From the NCBI RefSeq assembly GCF_900107125.1, contig NZ_FNOU01000003.1:62001-126000 (forward strand): a DNA stretch of 64,000 bases, in the 5' to 3' direction. The position numbers and the translations under genes were made by a program. The DNA is from Eubacterium barkeri. GTDB taxonomy: Bacteria; Bacillota; Clostridia; Eubacteriales; Eubacteriaceae. Every line of letters starts with the position of its first letter. Position 1 is the stretch's first letter. Below are positions 54,227 through 61,057 of the stretch, one piece after another. A model generated the notes under the pieces. It saw nothing but the letters and a program-made list of their open reading frames with translations. It was not told where the DNA came from and made no database searches.

Positions 54227-55178
54227 TACCCTAACCCAAAAAATTTTAAAGGGCGGGCAGATTACCCGTCAGGAAGCGTCCGCCCTATCCCAGGTCCCAC
54301 TGAATCATCTGGCAGATGCCGCCACACAGCTGCGAAAGCACTTTTGCGGTAATACCTTTGATCTCTGCACCATTATTAATGGAAAGGGCGGCCATTGCTC
54401 TGAAAACTGTAAATTCTGTGCCCAATCCACCCATTACCAAACCGGTGCAGAAGTCCATCCCCTTTTAGACACCCAGACCGTTTACGACACAGCCAAGCAT
54501 TGTGGGGACCAGGGTATCCTGCGCTTTTCCAATGTGACTGCCGGACGCCGGCTCTCCTCCCCTGAGATGGAAGTCGTCGCCGCCCAATACAAAGCCATCC
54601 ACGCCGACCTTCCCATTAAACTGTGTGCCTCCCATGGCCTTTTAGAAACTGAGGATTTTAAAAAATTGAAGGCTGCTGGTGTCACCCGCTACCATAACAA
54701 CCTCGAAACCTCCCGTAAATTCTTTCCCAAAGTCTGCAGCACTCATCGCTACGATGATAAAATCAGAACCATCCTAGAGGCTAAAGAGGCTGGTCTTGAG
54801 GTATGCAGCGGTGGGATCTTTGGCCTGGGTGAAACCCTGGAGGACCGTCTGGATATGGCCTTTACCCTCCGGGAACTTCAGATTACCTCGGTTCCCATTA
54901 ATATTTTAAACCCCATTCCTGGCACGCCACTGTCAGAACAGCCTCTCTGCTCCGAAGATGATGTTCTGCGCAGTGTGTGCCTCTATCGTTTCATCCTTCC
55001 AGGTGCCGCCCTGCGTCTGGCTGGCGGCCGGGGACTCCTTTCCGATAAGGGGGAAAGACTTTTTGCCACCGCAGCCAATGCAGCCATCACCGGGGATATG
55101 CTCACCACCGACGGTATTGATGTCAAAAGCGATCAGGCCATGCTGGCCCGTTTAGGCTATATCATTGGAGCCCTCTAA
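54219..55178 (+). CDS. bioB: biotin synthase
   Basis: A radical SAM enzyme that inserts sulfur into dethiobiotin. 319 residues. Cys60, Cys64 and Cys67 in GGHCSENCKFCAQS hold the [4Fe-4S] cluster that cleaves SAM. RFSNVTAGRRLSS, ETSRKFFPKVCSTHRYDDK with a [2Fe-2S] Cys, CSGGIFGLGET and INILNPIPGTPL are present. It overlaps bioY by 8 bp and bioD by 1 bp. The auxiliary cluster is consumed as sulfur source, so the Isc genes at the start of the window may repair it. Confidence 0.96.
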   Translation: MLSTLTQKILKGGQITRQEASALSQVPLNHLADAATQLRKHFCGNTFDLCTIINGKGGHCSENCKFCAQSTHYQTGAEVHPLLDTQTVYDTAKHCGDQGILRFSNVTAGRRLSSPEMEVVAAQYKAIHADLPIKLCASHGLLETEDFKKLKAAGVTRYHNNLETSRKFFPKVCSTHRYDDKIRTILEAKEAGLEVCSGGIFGLGETLEDRLDMAFTLRELQITSVPINILNPIPGTPLSEQPLCSEDDVLRSVCLYRFILPGAALRLAGGRGLLSDKGERLFATAANAAITGDMLTTDGIDVKSDQAMLARLGYIIGAL

Positions 55179-55864
55179 TGGGAAAGACTCTTTTTATTGC
55201 CGGAACGGGAACGGATGTGGGTAAAACCTATGTCAGCGGTCTGCTTCTGAAGGCCCTCCTGGACACTGGTATCCAGGCCGCCTATTACAAACCGGTCCTC
55301 AGCGGTGCCCTTTCCCAGGGTGGTCGATTAATTCCCGGGGATGCGGCCCAGGTTTGTCAGATGGCAGGGCTTCACCAGGCACCGGGTGACTGTGTCAGCT
55401 ATTGCTTTGGGCCGGCCCTGTCCCCCCACCTGGCGGCCAGGGAATCGGGGGAGGACATTGAGCTTTCAAAAATCCAACGAGACTTTGCTATTCATAAAAA
55501 AAGCACCGATACCCTCGTGGTCGAGGGGGCTGGTGGACTGATTACACCCCTGACCGATGGCCCTGCACCACTGCTCCTGACGGATATAATCCTCACCCTG
55601 GGCTGTCCGGTCCTATTGGTTTCTGGCAGTGGCCTTGGGGCCATTAATCATACAATGCTTTCCATTCACCACGGGCAAAGCCTTGGGATTCCCATGGCAG
55701 GTGTGGTCCTGAATCATTACGATTCCACCAATCCCATTCACATCGATAATGCCCGGATGATCGAGACTCTAAGCGGTCTTCCGGTGTTGGCTCGAATCGA
55801 AAGGGACGCCCGGACCTGGCCGGATGATAAAAATCAACTTAACACACTACTTTGTACCCTTTAA
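55178..55864 (+). CDS. bioD: dethiobiotin synthetase
   Basis: Closes the ureido ring of 7,8-diaminopelargonate with CO2 and ATP to give dethiobiotin. 228 residues. The P-loop FIAGTGTDVGKTYVSGLL, AYYKPVLSG, VVEGAGGLITPLT and VLVSGSGLGAINHTMLSI are all family marks. It starts at the last base of bioB's stop codon, and a strong terminator follows. bioA, bioF and the pimeloyl genes are not in the window, so only the last two steps are encoded here. Confidence 0.95.
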   Translation: MGKTLFIAGTGTDVGKTYVSGLLLKALLDTGIQAAYYKPVLSGALSQGGRLIPGDAAQVCQMAGLHQAPGDCVSYCFGPALSPHLAARESGEDIELSKIQRDFAIHKKSTDTLVVEGAGGLITPLTDGPAPLLLTDIILTLGCPVLLVSGSGLGAINHTMLSIHHGQSLGIPMAGVVLNHYDSTNPIHIDNARMIETLSGLPVLARIERDARTWPDDKNQLNTLLCTL

Positions 55865-55865
55865 G

Positions 55866-55906
55866 AAAAAACACCAAGCCCCCTTAGGATTGGCTTGGTG
55901 TTTTTT
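55866..55906. terminator. bidirectional terminator between bioD and the CoA-disulfide reductase gene
   Basis: AAAAAACACCAAGCC and GGCTTGGTGTTTTTT form a perfect stem with A and T runs on the two sides, serving both convergent genes. Confidence 0.93.
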
Positions 55907-55917
55907 ATCGGCGTTAT

Positions 55918-57576
55918 TTACGCCTTTTTATAGGCTTTTTCAATGGCGGCATACAGACGATAGCCTCCGGCTAAATGACTGCATTCATAGCCATTTCCCA
56001 TCAGAATACGACAGGCAATATAGCTGCGAAGCCCAGACTGACAATGGAGATACACCGGCTTATCCTTTGGAATTTCTCCCAATCGGTTACGCAGGCAGTC
56101 CAGTGGAATCTGGGTGAAGCCTGAAATCCCTCCCCGGGCCACTTCGGCATCGGTGCGGACATCCAATAAGGTCGCACTGCCATCCCGGGGAAGACGGTCT
56201 ACGTCATCCCAGAAAAACTGATTAACCTTTCCGGTTACCAGGTTTTCACCCACAAAACCAACCATATTGACCACATCCTTGGCCGATCCAAAGGGCGGGG
56301 CATAACAGAGCTCAAGTTCTGTTAAATCCGTAATCTTTCCCCCAAATCGGATGGCCGTTGCCAGGACATCCACCCGTTTATCCACGCCAGCATAACCAAC
56401 AATCTGGGCCCCAATAATCCGCTCATCATCCCGACGCCAAAGCACTTTTACGGACATACTGGATGCCCCTGGGTAATAGCCCGCATGATTGGGTGAGAAA
56501 GTATAAGCCTTATTGTACGCAATCCCTGCTGCCTGAGCTGCCTTTTCAGTTAATCCGGTAACGGCCACCGTCATATCAAAGGCCTTAATCACAGCAGAGC
56601 CCTGGGTTCCGGTATAGGCAGTGCCAAGTCCACACACATTATCAGCGGCAATGCGCCCCTGCTTGTTGGCTGGGCCCGCCAAGGGAATCATGGCTGGACG
56701 ATCGGTGATAAAGTTCTGGATTTCAACCGCATCGCCCACTGCAAAAATATCCTGGGTATCGGTTTGCATCTGGGTATTGACGACAATGGCCCCCCGGGCA
56801 TTGGTTTTGATCCCCGCATCCACAGCGATTTTCGTATCCGGGCGGACCCCAATGGCCAAAATAACCATATCCGCCGTCAGTTCCCCATCTGAAAGTGTCA
56901 CCTTTAAACCCCGGCCAGATTTTTCAATGGCGGTCACCCCACTGCCGGTTCGAATATCCATGCCCTTTTCTGTCAAATAATTTTGCACATCTGCGGCCAT
57001 ATCGTAATCCAGAGGGGCGATGATGTGGTCGGCCATCTCTACAATCGTTACTGCGGTACCCACATCCACCAGGTTTTCCGCCATTTCCACACCGATGGCA
57101 CCGCCTCCGACGACCACCGCTGTTTTGGGCTTCGTGGATTGAATATAGGTTTTAATCCTCAAGGTATCCGGAATATTGCGCAGGGTAAAGATGCCCTCCA
57201 GATCTGCCCCGGCAATGGGCGGGACAATGGGCTCTGCCCCCATGGAAAGAATGAGCTTGTCATAACTTTCCGTATAGGTTTTATTATTCCCCCGATTAAG
57301 CACCGTCACTCGGTGGGCTACCGGGTCGATGGCGATGACTTCGTTTTCCACCCGGACGTCCACATTAAACCGGGCGTTAAAGGAACCCGGTGTCTGCAGA
57401 GTCAAAGCAGACCGATCACTGATGGTTCCCCCAATATAATAGGGCAAGCCACAATTGGCAAAAGAAATAAAGCATCCCTTTTCTAACAATACAATTTCTG
57501 CCTGTTCATCCAAACGTCGTAGTCGGGCTGCTGCAGAAGCGCCACCGGCCACACCACCAACAATTACTGTTTTCAT
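55918..57576 (-). CDS. CoA-disulfide reductase / rhodanese fusion
   Basis: A flavoprotein of about 552 residues in the pyridine nucleotide-disulfide reductase family, with a C-terminal rhodanese domain (about 455-552). TVIVGGVAGGASAAARLRRL binds FAD, Cys42 in SFANCGLPYYIGG is the single active Cys of CoA-disulfide reductases, TAVVVGGGAIGVEMAENL binds NAD(P)H, and DIFAVGDAVEI is the second FAD motif. The rhodanese active Cys lies in LHCQSGLRSY. Such CoADR-Rhd proteins reduce CoA persulfide or polysulfide. ATG at 57576 is preferred over an in-frame GTG two codons earlier. It is divergent from a Crp/Fnr regulator gene. Confidence 0.94.
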   Translation of the reverse strand: MKTVIVGGVAGGASAAARLRRLDEQAEIVLLEKGCFISFANCGLPYYIGGTISDRSALTLQTPGSFNARFNVDVRVENEVIAIDPVAHRVTVLNRGNNKTYTESYDKLILSMGAEPIVPPIAGADLEGIFTLRNIPDTLRIKTYIQSTKPKTAVVVGGGAIGVEMAENLVDVGTAVTIVEMADHIIAPLDYDMAADVQNYLTEKGMDIRTGSGVTAIEKSGRGLKVTLSDGELTADMVILAIGVRPDTKIAVDAGIKTNARGAIVVNTQMQTDTQDIFAVGDAVEIQNFITDRPAMIPLAGPANKQGRIAADNVCGLGTAYTGTQGSAVIKAFDMTVAVTGLTEKAAQAAGIAYNKAYTFSPNHAGYYPGASSMSVKVLWRRDDERIIGAQIVGYAGVDKRVDVLATAIRFGGKITDLTELELCYAPPFGSAKDVVNMVGFVGENLVTGKVNQFFWDDVDRLPRDGSATLLDVRTDAEVARGGISGFTQIPLDCLRNRLGEIPKDKPVYLHCQSGLRSYIACRILMGNGYECSHLAGGYRLYAAIEKAYKKA

Positions 57577-57614
57577 AATCACTCACCATTCCTTCCATCA
57601 TCTGTTATAATATC

Positions 57615-57631
57615 TTATTGTAATCCAATAA
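57615..57631. promoter_or_regulatory. palindrome between divergent sulfur-redox genes
   Basis: TTATTG-TAATC-CAATAA, perfect 6-base arms around 5 bases, in the 99-bp gap between the reductase gene and the Crp/Fnr gene. On the minus strand the left arm could be the -35 of a promoter with TATAAC as -10. It is a candidate operator. Confidence 0.5.
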
Positions 57632-57675
57632 CGCACTTTTTGAAACACCCTTAATTATTTGATCAGGAGAACACC

Positions 57676-58356
57676 ATGGAATTAACCACTTTTGAACAGC
57701 ATTATGCTCCCATCCTTTCTTTTTGGCATCACCTCAACAAGGGGCAACGTATTCTTCTCAGTCATCATGCCCGGGAGGTCTCCTTTAAGGCGGGAGAAAA
57801 CGTCCACGGCAACACCGGTGAATGTACCGGTGTCGTCATTCTTAAAAGCGGAAGCCTGCGGGCCTATATGCTGTCGGATAAGGGACGGGAGATCACCCTT
57901 TACCGTTTGGTTCCCGGGGAAATCTGTATGCTTTCAGCCTCCTGCGTTATCGAATCCATTACCTTCGATGTCTTCATCGATGCTGAGGTCCAAAGCGAAG
58001 CCCTGCTCATTAACCCGGCGATCTTCTCCAGCCTCTCCAGGGAAAATGTCTATGTGGAAAATTTCGCCTTAACCATTGCCACCACCCGCTTTTCAGATGT
58101 GATGTGGGCGATGGAGCAAATTTTATTTATGAGCTTCGATAAACGTCTGGCTATTTTCCTCCTGGAGGAATATCGCAAGACTGGAGATCCCACCATCTTC
58201 CTTACCCTGGATCAGGTGGCCCGCTACACAGGCTCTGCCCGGGAGGTGGTCTCCCGGATGATCAAATATTTTGTGGCCGAAGGGATGGTCAGCCACAAAC
58301 GCGGCCGGCTCACTCTGCTGGATATCCCCAGACTAATCGAGCTAACCAGAGATTAG
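57676..58356 (+). CDS. Crp/Fnr-family transcription regulator
   Basis: A 226-residue regulator with an N-terminal cyclic-nucleotide-binding-like beta barrel (about 20-130) and a C-terminal winged helix (about 155-215). The DNA-reading helix is LDQVARYTGSAREVVSRMIK, the wing GMVSHKRGRLTLLD. It lacks the N-terminal Cys cluster of Fnr. It has Cys50, Cys84 and Cys90 (CMLSASC), a pair suited to redox or polysulfide sensing, by inference. It lies between the CoA-disulfide reductase/rhodanese gene and the siroheme fusion gene, both plausible targets. TCAGGAGAACACC precedes the ATG. Confidence 0.92.
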   Translation: MELTTFEQHYAPILSFWHHLNKGQRILLSHHAREVSFKAGENVHGNTGECTGVVILKSGSLRAYMLSDKGREITLYRLVPGEICMLSASCVIESITFDVFIDAEVQSEALLINPAIFSSLSRENVYVENFALTIATTRFSDVMWAMEQILFMSFDKRLAIFLLEEYRKTGDPTIFLTLDQVARYTGSAREVVSRMIKYFVAEGMVSHKRGRLTLLDIPRLIELTRD

Positions 58357-58388
58357 TTTGATTATACACCCATCCGACTCCATTATAC

Positions 58389-58431
58389 CGTGATTTAATC
58401 ACGTACACATTGATAAAAAATCGGTTATAAT
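58389..58431 (+). promoter_or_regulatory. activator-type promoter of the siroheme fusion gene
   Basis: A perfect palindrome CGTGAT-TTA-ATCACG (58389-58403) is centred about 42 bp upstream of the start expected from the TATAAT at 58426-58431. The -35 is poor. This is the class II activator position used by Crp/Fnr proteins, and one is encoded just upstream. Confidence 0.55.
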
Positions 58432-58463
58432 AGAAACATATCATTCGTTAAAGGGGAATTTCT

Positions 58464-59813
58464 ATGTTAAAAACCATTGCAAAAAAATTTTTTATTGATG
58501 AAAAAGCAAATTGTGCAGAAGCAGTCTACCGGGCTGCTGCCCAGTATTACCACTTTACTGCAGGTAAAGAGGATATCGCCATGGTCCGCGGCTTTGGCGG
58601 CGGTATGGGCTGTGGCAGTACCTGTGGTGCACTGGCCGGTGCATTATCCGCCCTGGGGCGTCTTTACGACGGTGAAAAAACCGCCCTCACCCAAACGGAA
58701 CTAAGTGCCAAGCTTGTGGCTGCTTTTTCTGAAATCACAGAAGATACCAATTGCTCTGTCCTCAAAGAAAAATATTTTGAAGAAGAACAACGCTGTTTAA
58801 AAACGGTGGAGATTGCCTGTGATGCCCTCGAGGTGATTGCCGCAGAAAGTGGCTTTGGACCAATAACCACCACAACCCTATCCGCCGAAGATATTAAAGC
58901 CGCCAAGGGGATGGGATTCCTGCACAATAAAGGCACCAATGCCTTTAACTGCCGGGTCATCACCCGAAATGGCAGAATCTCCAGTGTTGAAAACGCCTGT
59001 ATCGCAGAAGCCGCCAAACGCTTTGGCAACGGAAATTTGGCCTTTACCACCAGACTGACCGTGGAAATCCAGGGTGTTCCCTTTGAAAACATTGAACCCA
59101 TCCGGGAATTCCTGGCAACTGTGGGCCTGGAAACCGGTGGAACTGGCAGTAAGGTCCGCCCGGTGGTGGCCTGTAAGGGCACCACCTGTCAATATGGCCT
59201 GTGCGACACCTTCGATTTGTCAGAAAAACTCCATTATATTTTTTACAAGGGCTACCGCAATGTCAGCCTTCCCCACAAATTTAAAATCGCCGTGGGGGGG
59301 TGTCCCAATAATTGTGTCAAACCGGACCTGAACGACATCGGCATCATTGGACAACGCCAGCCCATTTTGGATACCGATATCTGCCGAGGTTGTGGCAAAT
59401 GTGCCGTCGAAAAGGGCTGCCCCATCGGTGCCAGCCAGGTGGTGGATGGAAAGCTTATCATTGACCGGGATATCTGTAATAATTGTGGCCGCTGTATTGC
59501 CATGTGTCCCTTTGAGGCTCTTTCCGGCCCAAGTAACGGCTTTAAGATTGTCATTGGTGGCCGTTGGGGTAAGAAAATAGCCCTTGGTCAAGCCCTGAAC
59601 CATATCTTCACCACTGAGGAAGAGGTCATTGCCACCGTGGAAAAGGCCATCCTCCTCTTCAGAGAACAGGGTATCCCCGGGGAACGTTTCTCCGACACCA
59701 TTGCCCGCATCGGTTTTGAACAGGTTGAAGCCCAGCTCCTGGCCGATGAGCTCCTGGCCCGGAAGGATGCTATCATCAATGAAATGACTGTGGTGGGGGG
59801 CGCCACCTGCTAA
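58464..59813 (+). CDS. C_GCAxxG_C_C domain fused to siroheme/ferredoxin sulfite-reductase module
   Basis: A 449-residue redox protein. Residues 1-130 match the C_GCAxxG_C_C family (Cys17, GCGSTCGALAGA with Cys50 and Cys54, then Cys97, Cys111, Cys119). Residues about 140-300 match one half of nitrite/sulfite reductase, with siroheme-[4Fe-4S] ligands in VACKGTTCQYG and GGCPNNCVKP (Cys237, Cys242, Cys280, Cys284). Two 4Fe-4S ferredoxin motifs follow, Cys307-Cys319 and Cys338-Cys348. It resembles the catalytic part of clostridial anaerobic sulfite reductases, but the N-terminal fusion is unusual. A single gene with its own terminator. Substrate may be sulfite, nitrite or another sulfur oxide; this cannot be decided here. 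Confidence 0.85.
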   Translation: MLKTIAKKFFIDEKANCAEAVYRAAAQYYHFTAGKEDIAMVRGFGGGMGCGSTCGALAGALSALGRLYDGEKTALTQTELSAKLVAAFSEITEDTNCSVLKEKYFEEEQRCLKTVEIACDALEVIAAESGFGPITTTTLSAEDIKAAKGMGFLHNKGTNAFNCRVITRNGRISSVENACIAEAAKRFGNGNLAFTTRLTVEIQGVPFENIEPIREFLATVGLETGGTGSKVRPVVACKGTTCQYGLCDTFDLSEKLHYIFYKGYRNVSLPHKFKIAVGGCPNNCVKPDLNDIGIIGQRQPILDTDICRGCGKCAVEKGCPIGASQVVDGKLIIDRDICNNCGRCIAMCPFEALSGPSNGFKIVIGGRWGKKIALGQALNHIFTTEEEVIATVEKAILLFREQGIPGERFSDTIARIGFEQVEAQLLADELLARKDAIINEMTVVGGATC

Positions 59814-59851
59814 ATAACGAGGGACTGTCCGTCCGCCTCTCCTGCAACCAG

Positions 59852-59887
59852 ACGCAACAGCTTCCCCGCCGTTGCGTTCTTTTTTTA
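59852..59887 (+). terminator. terminator of the siroheme fusion gene
   Basis: ACGCAAC and GTTGCGT form a 7-bp stem around 12 bases, followed by TCTTTTTTT. It reaches the stop of the convergent comEA gene. Confidence 0.8.
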
Positions 59888-60475
59888 CAACGTAATCCCG
59901 TCTTTAATCTGCTCAAAAAGCTTATCCCCAATGCGATTGACGTTTTTAAGCTCCTCTAAATTCGTGAAGGAACCATTTTTCGTCCGATAGTCAATAATAT
60001 TTTGGGCCAGGACCTCTCCTATACCACTCAAGGTCATCAGCGTTGTCTTATCCGCGGTATTGATATTCACCAAACCACTGCTACTGATGGACCCGCCCCC
60101 TTCTTCCTCCCCTGTATGAATTGTCGGAATGGTAATCTTAGCGGCATCCTCAACCACTGCAGCTAAATTCAGGGCATCACCATCCGCCTCTGGAGACAAT
60201 CCCCCCGCTGCATCAACGGCATCGATCACCCGAGAGCCTCCGTCTAAGGTATAGACTCCCGGATTATTAACTGCCCCAGCCACATGTACCAAGACCTTCG
60301 TGCTTGTGGTCTCCTGGACAGCGGAGGTGTTTCCTGCCGGTTCCACCGGGGTTAGCAGTGCATCTCGCTTCTGTTGTTGACGCACAATCCCCCAGATTAC
60401 AATTCCCAGGAGAACGGCCCCAATGGCCAATCCATATCCCCATTTTTTACCATCAATTTTCCATTTTCTTTCCAT
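59885..60475 (-). CDS. comEA: ComEA-like DNA-binding competence protein
   Basis: A 196-residue membrane-anchored protein. One N-terminal helix (about 12-32) is followed by an SLBB domain (about 60-120, VLVHVAGAVNNPGVYTLDG) and a helix-hairpin-helix pair at the end (VNINTADKTTLMTLSGIGEV). ComEA binds incoming DNA outside the cell in natural transformation. ATG at 60475 is chosen because GGGGGAGG lies 9 bases upstream, not the longer frame from 60565. No comEB, comEC or comF gene is in view. Divergent from the Rrf2 gene. Confidence 0.9.
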   Translation of the reverse strand: MERKWKIDGKKWGYGLAIGAVLLGIVIWGIVRQQQKRDALLTPVEPAGNTSAVQETTSTKVLVHVAGAVNNPGVYTLDGGSRVIDAVDAAGGLSPEADGDALNLAAVVEDAAKITIPTIHTGEEEGGGSISSSGLVNINTADKTTLMTLSGIGEVLAQNIIDYRTKNGSFTNLEELKNVNRIGDKLFEQIKDGITL

Positions 60476-60549
60476 CCGGCGTCGCCTCCCCCATTCTATT
60501 TCCCATTTAAAAATATTGTAACATGTAATTAAAATGTTTTCAAATACCC

Positions 60550-60578
60550 TTGACATTTCCATCACAACGTTTTATACT
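60550..60578 (+). promoter_or_regulatory. sigma-A promoter of the Rrf2-dehydrogenase-flavodiiron operon
   Basis: Perfect TTGACA (60550-60555) and TATACT (60573-60578) with exactly 17 bp between, 34 bp before the Rrf2 ATG. Confidence 0.88.
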
Positions 60579-60596
60579 GGACTAAAAGAATCCAGT
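60576..60596. promoter_or_regulatory. palindrome at the transcription start, candidate Rrf2 operator
   Basis: ACTGGA and TCCAGT are perfect 6-base arms around 9 bases; with a one-base mismatch the symmetry extends to TATACTGGA/TCCAGTTTA (60573-60599). It overlaps the -10 and the start point, so occupancy should block transcription. Confidence 0.65.
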
Positions 60597-60612
60597 TTAA
60601 TGAGAGGATCCA

Positions 60613-61011
60613 ATGTTTATAACCAGAGAAATAGATTACGGTTTTCGTGTTGTTCGGGCCTTGCACCGAAACGGTCAGTGTACTGCTGCTGAGATTAGTG
60701 AACTTGAGGGCATTCCCACTGCCTTTGCTTACAAGATTTTGAAAAAACTCCAAAATGGAGAGATTGTTGAAATCATCCGTGGGAAATCCGGTGGCTACCA
60801 TCTTAAGCAGAGCCCCGATACTTTAACCCTTCACGATATCGTAAAAGCCATCGGTGATGAAACTACCATCACCGCATGCCTGACTCCTGGCTATGTGTGT
60901 ACATCCAATGAGAAAGGAAGGTGCAATGTCCACAGTGAGCTGCTTCGCATTCAAGCCGTACTCGAAGCTGAGCTTAAACGCAAAACACTGACAGAGGTAT
61001 TCAACAGCTAA
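60613..61011 (+). CDS. Rrf2-family regulator
   Basis: A 132-residue winged-helix regulator. The start MFITREIDYGFRVVRALHRN, the HTH around residues 25-50 (AAEISELEGIPTAFAYKIL) and the wing GKSGGYHLKQSPD match Rrf2 proteins. Cys89, Cys96 and Cys104 are spaced as in cluster-binding members such as NsrR and IscR, so it may sense O2, NO or cluster loss. It is clearly distinct from the isc regulator at 1546. GAGAGGATCCA precedes the ATG. It is first in an operon with the dehydrogenase fusion 46 bp downstream, behind a promoter overlapped by a palindrome. Confidence 0.92.
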   Translation: MFITREIDYGFRVVRALHRNGQCTAAEISELEGIPTAFAYKILKKLQNGEIVEIIRGKSGGYHLKQSPDTLTLHDIVKAIGDETTITACLTPGYVCTSNEKGRCNVHSELLRIQAVLEAELKRKTLTEVFNS

Positions 61012-61057
61012 TTCAAAATTCCCTTTTGGCAGAAAATTTCATAGGAGGTAGATTATT

